Of a stretch of 36,668 bases of DNA, positions 1 to 8,309 are shown in pieces. Below the pieces are notes generated by a model that had not been told where the DNA came from, made no database searches, and saw only the letters and a list, made by a program, of their open reading frames with translations. Position 1 is the first letter of the stretch. The number at the start of each line of letters is the position of its first letter. Source of the DNA: CAYTET01 sp964436975 (GTDB taxonomy: Bacteria; Bacillota_I; Bacilli_A; Erysipelotrichales; Erysipelotrichaceae); contig CAYTET010000009.1 of assembly GCA_964436975.1 (NCBI GenBank), forward strand, positions 1-36,668, written 5' to 3'. The position numbers were made by a program, and so were the translations under genes.

Positions 1-1
1 A

Positions 2-49
2 AGACACAGTTGCATCAGGGGCCCACAGACACAGTTGCATCAGGGGCCC
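2..49. repeat. Two tandem copies of a 23-nt repeat, truncated by window edge
   Basis: A 23-base unit beginning AGACACAGTTG and ending GGGGCCC occurs at 2-24 and, without mismatch, at 27-49, giving a 25-base period with 2 bases between copies. The left edge of the window cuts the array, so the total copy number is unknown. The second copy ends 5 bases before the -35 box of the following promoter. The repeat could be a short tandem array or an end of a mobile element; nothing here decides. Confidence 0.6.
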
Positions 50-54
50 TCCTA

Positions 55-83
55 TTGACTTTTACGGCCCTTTTCGCTACAAT
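55..83 (+). promoter_or_regulatory. Sigma-A-type promoter of the riboswitch/ATPase transcript
   Basis: TTGACT at 55-60 and TACAAT at 78-83 are separated by 17 bases, close to the vegetative consensus. Transcription would start near 90, a few bases before the conserved GGGGAGTAG of the riboswitch. Confidence 0.8.
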
Positions 84-90
84 ACGCTTG

Positions 91-211
91 TTATTGGGGA
101 GTAGCTTAAAGCTGCAAGGTCAACAACCGACATGAACAATGTCTGGCCTTGTACTCCGAAATGGAAAGCAAGACCTGTGACACATTGTTGCCATGGGTTT
201 TTTAGACCCTG
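91..211 (+). ncRNA. yybP-ykoY manganese-sensing riboswitch
   Basis: The leader carries the conserved L1 sequence GGGGAGTAG at 96-104, a long paired arm (CAAGGTC near 115-121 with GGCCTTG near 144-150, enclosing a GACAT/ATGTC hairpin) and the conserved GCAAGACC near 168-175. This is the layout of the yybP-ykoY class, which binds Mn2+ and commonly controls Mn exporters, including P-type ATPases. The 3' side holds a small GGGT/ACCC hairpin (195-209) directly before the ribosome binding site of the ATPase. Control could therefore be at translation initiation, because no clear terminator is seen. The class call is from motif recognition; the switching mechanism is inferred. Confidence 0.85.
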
Positions 212-225
212 AAGGAGAACTTATA

Positions 226-2835
226 ATGAACTATTATCAGAAAACAGTCGGCCAGACCATGACCGATCTGGACACCTCGGCTGACGGGCTGACCGCCGCC
301 CAGGCGGCTGACAGACTCAAACAGAACGGTCTGAACAAGTTTGCCGAAGCCAAAAAGGAGTCCCTTTTCAAGCGCTTCTTAAAGCAGATTGCCGATCCGA
401 TGATCATCATGCTGCTGGCGGCGGCCGCTATTTCTGCCGGTCTGGGCGAACTTACCGACATGATCATCATCATCATTGTTGTCCTGGTCAATTCCATTTT
501 GGGCGTTTATCAGGAATCCAAGGCCGAAAAGGCCATTGAAGCACTGCAGAAGATGGCAGCAGCCATGGCCAAAGTCAAGCGCGGCGGCCAGATGACCTTA
601 GTCAAAACCGAACAGCTGACAGCCGGCGATATCGTAGTGCTGGATGCCGGCGATGCCGTGCCGGCCGATATGCGCCTGTTCGAGTGCGCCAGTTTAAAAG
701 TCGAAGAAGCGGCTCTGACCGGTGAATCGGTGCCGGTTGAAAAGAGTCTTGCCATTCCCCAGCCGGCCCCCGGTCATGATGAAGTCATCCTGGCCGACCG
801 CTGCAATATGGCCTATCAGGGCACCAACGTTGTCTACGGCCGGGGCTGCGGCATCATTACCGCAACCGGCATGAATACGGAAATGGGTCATATCGCCGGG
901 GTGCTGACGGCAACTGCCGAAGACAAGACCCCCCTGCAGAAAAAACTGGCCCACCTTTCCAAGGTGCTCAGTTATTTAGTATTAGGCATCTGTGTCTTCA
1001 TCTTTGTCTTCGGTCTGGTCCGCCACGGCGATTTTTCCGGCCAGACTATTCTCGACATGTTCATGACGGCCGTCAGTCTGGCCGTGGCAGCCATTCCGGA
1101 AGGTCTGGTCGCTGTTGTTACCGTTGTTCTTTCCATGGGTGTGACCCGCATGTCAAAGCGGCAGGCCATAATCCGCAAGCTGACCGCAGTGGAGACGTTG
1201 GGCTGCGCCCAGGTCATCTGCTCCGATAAGACCGGCACGCTGACCCAGAATAAAATGACGGTGACCGAAAGCTACAGTCCCGACAAAGCCAGACTGGCTA
1301 CCATTCTGGCCATGTGCAATGATTCCCGCCGCAATACCGACGGCACACTGATCGGCGATCCGACGGAAACCGCGCTGGTTGATTTTGCCCTTAAAATGGA
1401 TATTGATAAAGACGAGCTTTTGAAAACCTGGCCCCGGGTCAGTGAAGTGCCTTTTGATTCCGAGCGCAAGCTGATGACCACCATTCACCAGATTCCCGCC
1501 GGCGGCTATGTCCAGTATACCAAAGGTGCCGTTGATGAACTGCTGAGCCGGTGCAGCCACCTGCTGACCGCTGACGGCGTCCGCCCGCTGACGGAAACCG
1601 CCAAAGAAGCCATCAGAAAACAGAACAAAGAAATGGCCGACCAGGCGCTGCGCGTTTTGGCCGGAGCCTATGCGGAATATGATTTCCTGCCGGAAAGTGT
1701 CACCAGTGAAGATGTCGAAAAAGATCTGACCTTTACCGGCCTGATCGGCATGATCGACCCGATAAGGGATGAAGTGAAAGCCGCCGTTGATGACTGCAAG
1801 GCCGCCGGTATTAAAGTAGTCATGATTACCGGTGACCATAAGGATACGGCTGTCGCCATTGCCAGGCAGCTGGGCATTCTGACTGATCCCCATCAGGCTC
1901 TGACCGGCAGCGATGTCGGCCGAATGAGTGATGAGCAGCTGGAACAGAATATCGCCAAATACTGTGTCTATGCCCGGGTCCAGCCGGAGCATAAGGTCAG
2001 AATTGTCAAAGCCTGGCAGCACAGCGGCATGATCACCGCCATGACCGGTGACGGCGTCAATGACGCCCCGGCCCTGAAAACGGCCGATATCGGCATCGGC
2101 ATGGGCATTACCGGCACTGACGTCACCAAGAATGTGGCGGATATGGTTCTGGCTGATGATAACTTTGCCACCATCGTTCATGCCGTGGAAGAAGGCCGGC
2201 GCATCTATGCCAACATTTTAAAAGCCATAGCGTTTCTGCTGTCATCCAACGCGGCTGAAGTCATTGCCCTGTTCACTGCCACCCTGCTTGATATCAAGCT
2301 GCTGCTGCCGGTCCACCTGCTGTGGGTCAACCTGCTGACTGACAGCTTCCCGGCTTTGGCTTTGGGCATGGAGACAGCGGAAGCTGACAATATGAAAAAA
2401 GCCCCGCGGCCGGCTGATGAGAGCATCTTTGCCAACGGGGTCGGCTTCGGTATCATTTACCAGGGCCTGATCATTGCGGTGCTGACTTTAACATCCTACT
2501 ACATCGGCGCCGTCCATTCCGGGGCTGACGGCATGACAATGGCCTTTATCACCCTGTCAATGTGCGAGATCTGCCACGCCTTCAACATGCGCTCTCTGAC
2601 CGCTTCCATCTTCCATCTCAAAGACCACAACAAGCTGCTTTACGGCTCAATGGTTCTGTCATTTGTTCTGACCCTTGTCGCCGTGTATTCACCGCTTAAT
2701 GTCTATTTCCATCTGGATGCCCTGAAGCCGGAAGAATTCTTAACCGCGCTGGGTCTGTCCATCATCATTATCCCGATTGTTGAAATCGTCAAACTGATTC
2801 AGCGTCAGCTTAAGAAAAAGAAGCCGACGGCCTAA
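226..2835 (+). CDS. P2-type cation-transporting ATPase (Ca2+/Mn2+ type), probable Mn2+ exporter
   Basis: An 869-residue membrane pump of the P2A/SERCA-like family that exports divalent cations at the cost of ATP. Visible landmarks are the actuator TGES at residue 165, PEGL at 291 in the fourth transmembrane segment, the phosphorylated Asp in DKTGT at 334 and TGDGVNDAP at 607, followed by a hydrophobic C-terminal half. Length is normal for the family. The start at 226 is chosen over the in-frame ATG at 193, because 193 lies in the riboswitch hairpin while AAGGAG sits about 9 bases before 226. The Mn2+-sensing leader suggests that Mn2+ (possibly also Ca2+) is the physiological cargo, as for YoaB/MgtA-type pumps of lactic acid bacteria and streptococci. 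Family assignment is firm; ion specificity is inferred from regulation. Confidence 0.93.
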   Translation: MNYYQKTVGQTMTDLDTSADGLTAAQAADRLKQNGLNKFAEAKKESLFKRFLKQIADPMIIMLLAAAAISAGLGELTDMIIIIIVVLVNSILGVYQESKAEKAIEALQKMAAAMAKVKRGGQMTLVKTEQLTAGDIVVLDAGDAVPADMRLFECASLKVEEAALTGESVPVEKSLAIPQPAPGHDEVILADRCNMAYQGTNVVYGRGCGIITATGMNTEMGHIAGVLTATAEDKTPLQKKLAHLSKVLSYLVLGICVFIFVFGLVRHGDFSGQTILDMFMTAVSLAVAAIPEGLVAVVTVVLSMGVTRMSKRQAIIRKLTAVETLGCAQVICSDKTGTLTQNKMTVTESYSPDKARLATILAMCNDSRRNTDGTLIGDPTETALVDFALKMDIDKDELLKTWPRVSEVPFDSERKLMTTIHQIPAGGYVQYTKGAVDELLSRCSHLLTADGVRPLTETAKEAIRKQNKEMADQALRVLAGAYAEYDFLPESVTSEDVEKDLTFTGLIGMIDPIRDEVKAAVDDCKAAGIKVVMITGDHKDTAVAIARQLGILTDPHQALTGSDVGRMSDEQLEQNIAKYCVYARVQPEHKVRIVKAWQHSGMITAMTGDGVNDAPALKTADIGIGMGITGTDVTKNVADMVLADDNFATIVHAVEEGRRIYANILKAIAFLLSSNAAEVIALFTATLLDIKLLLPVHLLWVNLLTDSFPALALGMETAEADNMKKAPRPADESIFANGVGFGIIYQGLIIAVLTLTSYYIGAVHSGADGMTMAFITLSMCEICHAFNMRSLTASIFHLKDHNKLLYGSMVLSFVLTLVAVYSPLNVYFHLDALKPEEFLTALGLSIIIIPIVEIVKLIQRQLKKKKPTA

Positions 2836-2845
2836 ACAGCTGATA

Positions 2846-2877
2846 AAGCCGCAGTTTCCATGAAGCTGCGGCTTTTA
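2846..2877. terminator. Bidirectional rho-independent terminator
   Basis: GCCGCAG at 2848-2854 pairs with CTGCGGC at 2866-2872. It is flanked by AA on one side and TTTT on the other, so it can act in both directions between the ATPase gene and the converging oxidoreductase gene. Confidence 0.8.
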
Positions 2878-2884
2878 TTATGCA

Positions 2885-3844
2885 TCAGTAGGGCTGATAA
2901 TCTTTGCCGACGACCTGCAGAATCTGCAGCTCAGCCTGTCTTGACATGATCGGGCTTTCCGTCAGGCCCTGGAGCAGGCAGTCGGTAAAATGCTGGATCT
3001 CATAATAGAAATCGGATTTCATCTCTTCATTCAGTTCATAATGACTGCCGGCAATGTAATAGTCGGCATGGCCGCTTTTCCAGAAATCGGCCGCCGTCAG
3101 ATAACCGGACGTGCCATAAACGGTCAGCAGGTTGGGCGTCTGCACTAAAAGGCTGCTGCGGCCCTGGGCCATCCGGCCGTTCTGATAGCTGATGTCAAAC
3201 TGGGCATAGCCATCCACCCCGTTATAGGCGGGCCGGGTCTGCCGCTGGACACTGCTGATCGCGGCCCCGCTTAAATAGTTGAGCAGGGAAACCGGATAAA
3301 CCCCGACATCCATCAGACTGCCGCCGGTGGCCGGATCAAAGACCCAGTGATCGGCAGCAAACGGTCCCTGATAGCAGTACTGGGCGGTCATGAAGGCAAC
3401 ATCGCCCAAGACCCCGTCCGCAATCATTTCTTTGATTTTTTTATTCATCGGCAGAAAAACGCCTTTATGCGCCACCATCAGCAGCCGGTGATTCCGGCCC
3501 GCCAGATCAAACAGTTCATTGGCCAGCCGGGCGGTCGGCACCATCGGCTTTTCACAGATAACGTGCTTGCCGGCCTGCAGAGCCGCCGTCACCATCTCAT
3601 AATGATTCAGGTTATAGGTGGCTATATATACCGCATCAACATTTTTATCATCCAGCAGCTGCCGGTAGGTGCCGGAAGTCAGTGCTCCCTGCAGTTCGGC
3701 CTGCCGGCCGGCCTGCTCACTGTCACGGCAGCCGATAGCGTAAAGTTTGGCCTGCGGACACATTTTCAGACCGCGCACGATCCGGGGCATGATGCGTCCG
3801 GCGCCAAAGACAGCATAATTTATTACCTTTGTATCAGCCGTCAT
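2885..3844 (-). CDS. Gfo/Idh/MocA-family NAD(P)-dependent oxidoreductase
   Basis: A 319-residue cytoplasmic dehydrogenase of the glucose-fructose oxidoreductase/inositol dehydrogenase family, usually acting on sugars, inositols or related polyols. The Rossmann nucleotide motif GAGRI is at residues 14-18. The family's EKP motif, whose Lys is catalytic, is at 98-100. The C-terminal half has the expected mixed alpha/beta dimerisation region with a GGSLMDVGVYP stretch. The start codon overlaps the stop of the upstream PAP2 gene by one base (TGATG), indicating translational coupling. No neighbour reveals the substrate. Family confident; substrate unknown. Confidence 0.88.
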   Translation of the reverse strand: MTADTKVINYAVFGAGRIMPRIVRGLKMCPQAKLYAIGCRDSEQAGRQAELQGALTSGTYRQLLDDKNVDAVYIATYNLNHYEMVTAALQAGKHVICEKPMVPTARLANELFDLAGRNHRLLMVAHKGVFLPMNKKIKEMIADGVLGDVAFMTAQYCYQGPFAADHWVFDPATGGSLMDVGVYPVSLLNYLSGAAISSVQRQTRPAYNGVDGYAQFDISYQNGRMAQGRSSLLVQTPNLLTVYGTSGYLTAADFWKSGHADYYIAGSHYELNEEMKSDFYYEIQHFTDCLLQGLTESPIMSRQAELQILQVVGKDYQPY

Positions 3845-4488
3845 CAGACCGCCTCCCGGCTGCTGGCAAAGCCTGATTTGACCAGCCAGCTGTCCGGATG
3901 ACTGTCGCCGTACTTCTGCAGCAGTTTAACAATATACAGGCCGCCCAGTCCGGCAATAGTGCCGACCACCAGCCCGCCCAGTATATCCGAGGGATAATGG
4001 ACCAGAAAATAAACCCGGGATGCTCCCATTAACAGCACATAGATGAAAGCCGGCCAGCTGTGCCGGTGCTTAAAAGACATGAAGACAACCAGCATAGCCG
4101 CCATGGCGGTGCTGGTATGGCCGGAAGGAAAAGAATAGTTCTGGGCATACTGGCTGCCGGCCTGCAGATACCACTGGTAGTACAGACTGCTCTGATCAAC
4201 AAACGGCCGGGGCCGGCCAATCAGATTCTTCAGTATTACATCGGTCAGCAGCCCTGACAGAATCAGGGCCAGAGCTATCGCCAGACCGGCCCGGCGGGTC
4301 TTGCGGAAAAGCATCAGCCCGATTGCCAAAACAATCATTGCCCAGCCCAGCTCGCCCAGAAAAGTCAGGCCCCGGAAAAACGGGGTCAGCACGGTTCCGG
4401 CCGATTCCAGCAGGCTGTGAAAAAAATTGAAAACAGTATAATCAAATCCGGCAAAAAAGGCATTAAGCCAAACAGCGGCAGCAGACAT
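3844..4488 (-). CDS. PAP2-family membrane phosphatase
   Basis: A 214-residue integral membrane phosphatase of the type-2 phosphatidic acid phosphatase superfamily. The three signature blocks are present: K87 to RPRP (91-95), PSGH at 121-124 and SR at 157-158 followed by HYPSD at 164-168, which supplies the catalytic His/Asp pair. Several hydrophobic segments surround them, with the active site predicted at the outer membrane face. Likely substrates are lipid phosphates such as phosphatidate, phosphatidylglycerol phosphate or undecaprenyl diphosphate; the sequence does not choose. AAGGAG stands 8 bases before the ATG. The gene leads a two-gene unit with the oxidoreductase. Confidence 0.9.
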   Translation of the reverse strand: MSAAAVWLNAFFAGFDYTVFNFFHSLLESAGTVLTPFFRGLTFLGELGWAMIVLAIGLMLFRKTRRAGLAIALALILSGLLTDVILKNLIGRPRPFVDQSSLYYQWYLQAGSQYAQNYSFPSGHTSTAMAAMLVVFMSFKHRHSWPAFIYVLLMGASRVYFLVHYPSDILGGLVVGTIAGLGGLYIVKLLQKYGDSHPDSWLVKSGFASSREAV

Positions 4489-4612
4489 AGTATCGCTCCT
4501 TATCTTACGGGTTAATTATCAGTCATTATAACCCGGCGGTCAAACTTCTTTACCGCGATTTAACACAGACGTTGTGATACCATTATTAAAGAAACAAGGA
4601 GGAGTTTATAAA

Positions 4613-5122
4613 ATGGAACAATTAAAACAGGTCAGCCCCAAAGAGTTTGTCATCAATCCCTTTACCGCCATCGGCACTGACTGGATGCTGATCAGCGCCA
4701 AGGCGGATGACCGGATCAACGCCATGACGGCCAGCTGGGGCGGCTTGGGCGTGATGTGGCGGCGCAATGTCGCTTTTGTTGTCATCCGGCCGACCCGCTT
4801 TACCAAAACGCTGGTTGATAAGGCCGCCGGTTTTTCGCTGTCCTTTTTAAATCATCAGAAATATGAGAAAGCTTTGAATTATATGGGTTCGGTCTCCGGC
4901 TACCAGCAGGATAAAATCGCCGGCAGCGGCCTGACGGTGGCTGAACTGCATGACATTCCCTACTTTGCGGAGGCGGACAAGGTTCTGATATGCCGCAAAC
5001 TGTTCGTCAGCCCGTATAAACCGGAACAGTTCATCGATCACAGTGTTGAAGCCGAGGCCTATCCCCGCCATGACTATCATGACCTTTACATTGCTGAAAT
5101 CGAAACCTTTCTGCAGAAATAG
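4613..5122 (+). CDS. Flavin reductase-like (FMN-binding split-barrel) protein
   Basis: A 169-residue protein resembling the flavin reductase/flavoredoxin-like domain proteins, which bind FMN in a split barrel and transfer electrons. Supporting stretches are the N-terminal 'TAIGTDWMLISA', the central 'NAMTASWGGLGVMW' and 'VVIRPTRFT', arranged as in that family. The ATG at 4613 is preferred because AAGGAGG lies 7-8 bases upstream; an earlier in-frame ATG at 4574 would place this Shine-Dalgarno inside the gene. The GNAT gene follows after 12 bases, so the two are probably co-transcribed. The electron partner is unknown. Confidence 0.75.
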   Translation: MEQLKQVSPKEFVINPFTAIGTDWMLISAKADDRINAMTASWGGLGVMWRRNVAFVVIRPTRFTKTLVDKAAGFSLSFLNHQKYEKALNYMGSVSGYQQDKIAGSGLTVAELHDIPYFAEADKVLICRKLFVSPYKPEQFIDHSVEAEAYPRHDYHDLYIAEIETFLQK

Positions 5123-5134
5123 CTGATAACTGCC

Positions 5135-5596
5135 ATGGAAATTGAAATAAGGCCCTACACCAAACAGCGCATCGGGGATGTTCTGGAGTTTGAAGCCGAA
5201 CTGCGCCGGCAGGAAGATTTCTGGGGCTGGCAGATTGATGATGACTACATCCGTAAAGTAACGGCCAGTTTTGACGATGACCGCTTCAGAAATTCTTTAT
5301 CCCTGCTGGCTTATGCTGACGGCAAAGTGGTCGGGCGGATTGATTCAACTATTATTGCCAGCCATTTTGACGGTTCGATCAAGGCCTATCTGGACTGGCT
5401 CTGTGTGCTCAAAGACTGCCGGCACCATGGCATTGCCCAGAAGCTGATGACGGCCTTAACCGAACAGCTGAAGCGGCAGCATACCGACACTTTAATCGGA
5501 CTGATCGCCGCTAATGAGGAGGCCCAGCATTTCTACCGCTCCCTGACCAATGCGCTCATCCGGGATGAGGGAATCTGGATTGACACCCGGCTTTAA
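5135..5596 (+). CDS. GNAT-family N-acetyltransferase
   Basis: A 153-residue protein with the GNAT fold, which transfers an acyl group from acyl-CoA to an amine. The central 'VVGRIDSTII' strand and 'CRHHGIAQKLM' (a variant of the Q/R-x-x-G-x-G/A acyl-CoA pyrophosphate loop) are followed by the 'LIAANEEAQHFYRSL' segment typical of the C-terminal part of the fold. There is no strong Shine-Dalgarno; translation is probably coupled to the flavin-reductase-like gene 12 bases upstream. The acceptor substrate cannot be deduced. Confidence 0.75.
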   Translation: MEIEIRPYTKQRIGDVLEFEAELRRQEDFWGWQIDDDYIRKVTASFDDDRFRNSLSLLAYADGKVVGRIDSTIIASHFDGSIKAYLDWLCVLKDCRHHGIAQKLMTALTEQLKRQHTDTLIGLIAANEEAQHFYRSLTNALIRDEGIWIDTRL

Positions 5597-5690
5597 GACC
5601 GGCCGGATGATGCAGGGCCGTCAGGACAGCCTTTGTAGAAATTGCCGGAAGTCCTTTCTAAAATAATTTTCAGAAATTTTCAGAAAACTG

Positions 5691-5719
5691 TTGACATTCT
5701 TTCACCGGGTGCGTTAGAC
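5691..5719 (+). promoter_or_regulatory. Promoter of the T-box operon
   Basis: A perfect -35 TTGACA at 5691-5696 is followed by 17 bases and TTAGAC at 5714-5719. The T-box leader begins just downstream. Confidence 0.8.
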
Positions 5720-5727
5720 TGTGAACA

Positions 5728-5961
5728 ATCCAATGACGGAGAGAGTAGTCAATGCTGGAAACAAGCGAGTCCGGGAACTGATGGAAGACGGACATGAAAG
5801 CCTTGATGAACCGCACTCCCGAGGTGATTTTCTGAAGTTAATAGGAAGATCCGCGTTCCGGCGTTACGGAAGAGGGGCTTTATCCCAAGAGGATAAGGCA
5901 ACTAGGGTGGTACCGCGATGACAAGTCGTCTCTAGAACATGTTCTAGAGGCGGCTTTTTTT
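5728..5961 (+). ncRNA. T-box leader, specifier aligned as CGC (arginine)
   Basis: The leader has the AGAGAGTAG stem I start (about 5740-5748), the distal stem I loop region GCGAGTCCGGG...TGATGGAAG, and the invariant T-box AGGGTGGTACCGCG at 5904-5917. A terminator hairpin (5925-5938 with 5941-5954, then T7) completes it. The specifier side reads GAA-C-CGC-A-CTCCCGAG (5808-5823). This matches, position for position, the GAA-N-specifier-A-yUyyyGAG pattern I recall from the glyQS T-box, so the specifier is CGC (5812-5814), i.e. tRNA-Arg. The TGGT bulge in the T-box predicts a tRNA with discriminator A. Uncharged tRNA would favour the antiterminator and expression of the four genes downstream. A one-base shift would give CCG (Pro); CGC fits better because the specifier is normally followed by a purine. 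Confidence 0.9.
5925..5961 (+). terminator. T-box attenuator terminator
   Basis: A 14-bp hairpin with two G-U pairs and a TCTAGAAC/GTTCTAGA core is followed by seven T residues. It is the OFF-state terminator of the T-box leader. Confidence 0.9.
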
Positions 5962-5990
5962 GTATTCAGAAAGACAGGAGGCGGTTAAGT

Positions 5991-6827
5991 ATGAGCAATT
6001 GGCAGGATGAGATTCCCCGGCCCCAGTTCAGTCAGTTTAAGCAGCTGACCGTAAACAGCGGCTGGTATACCGCTTATGATATCGGCTTTGATGTCATCGC
6101 CATCTGTGAGCCGTATCAGTTTCAGGAAGTGATCAGCTATCTGGTCAAGGGGCAGGACAGAGCCCTGCTGATCGATACCGGTCTGGGGGTCTGCCCCATC
6201 AAGCCGGTCATCGAACAGCTCTGGTTTAAAGAACTGCTGGTGACTAATACCCATAAGCACTTTGACCACATCGGCAATGATGCCGAATTTGACAAAGTCT
6301 ATGTCTACAATCACCCGTCCATGCTTAACATCATGGCCAACGGCTACAGCCCCCTCCACTACCGGCAGGTTCTTGCCGATGACACCTTCGCCACGATCAG
6401 CCCGATCAAGCATGTTGATTACCAGTTCAAACCAATCAGCTGCCAGCCGGTTGAGACCGGCTTCACCTTCGATCTGGGCCAGCGACGAATCAGGCTGCAG
6501 CCGGCCCCCGGCCACAGCGATGACAGTGTCGTCTTTGCCGATGACGGCAACAAACTGCTGTTTACCGGCGATACCTGGTATCCGGCCGTCCTGTACAGCT
6601 TTGAAGGCTGTCCGCTGGACGTCTATCAGAATACCCTGGCCGAGCTGGGCCGCCAGTATGCCGGCTATACACTGATCTGCTCGCACAACGAGCCCTACGC
6701 CAAACCGGCCGTGCTGACTGAAACAGCAGCCCTGATTGAAAAGATTATCAGCTATACGATTACCGGTATACCCCAGGACCAGGGAGTGCTGTATCAAAGC
6801 GGCAGCCTGCGGTTCTGGCTTAAATAA
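5991..6827 (+). CDS. Metallo-beta-lactamase-fold hydrolase
   Basis: A 278-residue cytoplasmic metallohydrolase of the MBL superfamily, close to glyoxalase II-like enzymes. Metal ligands are visible: H88-x-H90-x-D92-H93 in 'NTHKHFDHIG', H175 in 'PGHSDDS', D194 in 'FTGDTW' and H232 in 'CSHNEP', enough for a binuclear site. AGGAGG precedes the ATG by about 8 bases. It is the first gene after the Arg-type T-box and 24 bases ahead of the solute-binding protein, so it is made together with the importer. Its substrate is unknown; the position suggests hydrolysis of something connected with amino-acid supply, but this is inference. Confidence 0.85.
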   Translation: MSNWQDEIPRPQFSQFKQLTVNSGWYTAYDIGFDVIAICEPYQFQEVISYLVKGQDRALLIDTGLGVCPIKPVIEQLWFKELLVTNTHKHFDHIGNDAEFDKVYVYNHPSMLNIMANGYSPLHYRQVLADDTFATISPIKHVDYQFKPISCQPVETGFTFDLGQRRIRLQPAPGHSDDSVVFADDGNKLLFTGDTWYPAVLYSFEGCPLDVYQNTLAELGRQYAGYTLICSHNEPYAKPAVLTETAALIEKIISYTITGIPQDQGVLYQSGSLRFWLK

Positions 6828-6851
6828 AAACGAAAGAAAGAGGAAAAACTT

Positions 6852-7631
6852 ATGAAAAAGCTATTAATCAGCGCCTTATCAATTCTTATGGTCATCAGCC
6901 TGGCCGCCTGCGGCTCGTCCGGCAATGCCAATTCCGACAGCGGCACCTTTACATCCGAGCTGCTGACAACCGACAAGATTATCATCGCTACCTCGCCTGA
7001 CTATCCCCCGTTTGAATCTCTGGATACTTCCAACAATTTAATCGGCTTTGATATCGAAATGGCCCAGGGCGTCATTGATGTTCTGAATGCCCAGAACAGC
7101 ACCAGCTATGTCATTGAATGGAAGCAGATGGACTTCAGCAATATCGTCACCTCCCTGCAGGCCAGCCAGTGTGATCTTGGCATCTCCTGCTTCACCTACG
7201 ATGCGGAAAGAGATGTCATCTTCTCCCACAAGTACCTTGATTCCAAGCAGGTCATCATCACCAGAGCCGACACCGGAATTACCACCGCCGCTGATCTGGC
7301 CGGTAAAAAGGTAGCCGCCGGCACCGGGACAACCGGCGATGCCGCCGCCCAGGATGCCGGTGCCACCATGGTTTATCCGGGTGACTATACGGTAATGTTT
7401 CAGGCTCTGCAGGCCGGCCAGGTTGATGCCGTCGTCGCTGATGAAGCGGTCGGTGACAACTATGTCGCCTCCATGGGCTTAGTCAAAGTTGAAGAAGCCT
7501 TAACGGTTGAAGAAGCTGAGATCATCATCAAGAAGGGCAATGACAAGCTGGCTGATGCCATCAACGCGGCCCTGGATGAATATGTTGCTTCTGACGCTTA
7601 CGCTGCCCTGAAGGAAAAATGGGGCCTGTAA
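6852..7631 (+). CDS. Amino-acid ABC transporter substrate-binding lipoprotein
   Basis: A 259-residue extracellular binding protein of the polar amino acid (HisJ/ArtJ, SBP family 3) type. The N-terminus is a lipoprotein signal with lipobox LAAC and lipidated Cys20. The mature part starts with the typical 'IATSPDYPPFE' strand and 'GFDIEMAQ', and has 'YDAERDVIFSH', where the Arg corresponds to the residue that holds the ligand carboxylate. Permease and ATPase genes follow immediately. The Arg-type T-box leader makes arginine or another basic amino acid the best candidate ligand, but the binding pocket was not modelled. Confidence 0.92.
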   Translation: MKKLLISALSILMVISLAACGSSGNANSDSGTFTSELLTTDKIIIATSPDYPPFESLDTSNNLIGFDIEMAQGVIDVLNAQNSTSYVIEWKQMDFSNIVTSLQASQCDLGISCFTYDAERDVIFSHKYLDSKQVIITRADTGITTAADLAGKKVAAGTGTTGDAAAQDAGATMVYPGDYTVMFQALQAGQVDAVVADEAVGDNYVASMGLVKVEEALTVEEAEIIIKKGNDKLADAINAALDEYVASDAYAALKEKWGL

Positions 7632-7634
7632 GAG

Positions 7635-8309
7635 ATGTTTGCTAAAATATTTACGGCTGAGAATATCGTGTTTATGCTGCAGGGAGCCAAAATCTCCCTG
7701 CTTGTAGCTGTCTGCGCCGTTTTAATTGGTACCGTTTTAGGTATCATCGCCGCGGCCTGCAAACTCAGCCGTAATATCATCTTAAGAATAATTGCCAATA
7801 TCTATGTGGAATTCATCCGGGGCACCCCGATGCTTCTGCAGCTGTCCTTTGCCTTTCTGGGTATTCCGCTGATCTATCAGCTCATTACCGGCAATTATCT
7901 GTCGGTCGATCCCCTTCTGCTGGGCATCGGCGCTATCGGCATCAACTCCGGAGCTTACAGCTGCGAACTGATCCGCAGTTCCATCAATGCTGTCGACATC
8001 GGCCAGTGGGAAGCCGGCTACAGCCTGGGCATGAGTCACAAACAGACCATGAACAAGATTATTCTGCCCCAGGCCTTCCGCCGCATCATCCCCCCGCTGA
8101 CCAGCGAATTTATAACCCTGATCAAAGATTCGTCTTTAATTTCCACCATCGGTGTCGTCGATCTGATGAAGACTTCCGAAATCATCGGAGCCCATTACTA
8201 CAATTATTTTCTGCCGATGCTGGGGGCCGGTCTGATCTACTTTGTGCTGACCTTTGCCATTTCACGGCTGTCAGCTTTTATTGAAAGGAAGGTGGCCATC
8301 AGTGATTGA
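7635..8309 (+). CDS. Amino-acid ABC transporter permease (HisM/GlnP type)
   Basis: A 224-residue inner-membrane permease with about five hydrophobic segments. The EAA coupling loop 'EAGYSLGMS' at residues 126-134, followed by 'IILPQAFRRIIPPL', contacts the ATPase. 'ELIRSSINAVDIGQWEAG' is characteristic of polar amino acid permeases. The gene starts 3 bases after the stop of the binding-protein gene, and its last 8 bases overlap the GTG start of the ATPase gene. Only one permease is present, so it probably acts as a homodimer. Confidence 0.92.
   Translation: MFAKIFTAENIVFMLQGAKISLLVAVCAVLIGTVLGIIAAACKLSRNIILRIIANIYVEFIRGTPMLLQLSFAFLGIPLIYQLITGNYLSVDPLLLGIGAIGINSGAYSCELIRSSINAVDIGQWEAGYSLGMSHKQTMNKIILPQAFRRIIPPLTSEFITLIKDSSLISTIGVVDLMKTSEIIGAHYYNYFLPMLGAGLIYFVLTFAISRLSAFIERKVAISD

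Noticed and set aside
1..50. CRISPR array
   Set aside because: The copies are separated by only 2 bases, so there is no spacer.
193..228. Upstream ATG start at 193 for the P-type ATPase
   Set aside because: It lies in the riboswitch 3' hairpin and has no Shine-Dalgarno, while ATG 226 has AAGGAG at proper spacing.
1153..2181. Long 342-codon open frame on the minus strand
   Set aside because: It is antisense to the conserved ATPase gene, which has all its catalytic motifs; the reverse frame has no recognisable domain.
5721..5921. 66-codon open frame
   Set aside because: It coincides with the T-box leader, whose RNA motifs explain the sequence.
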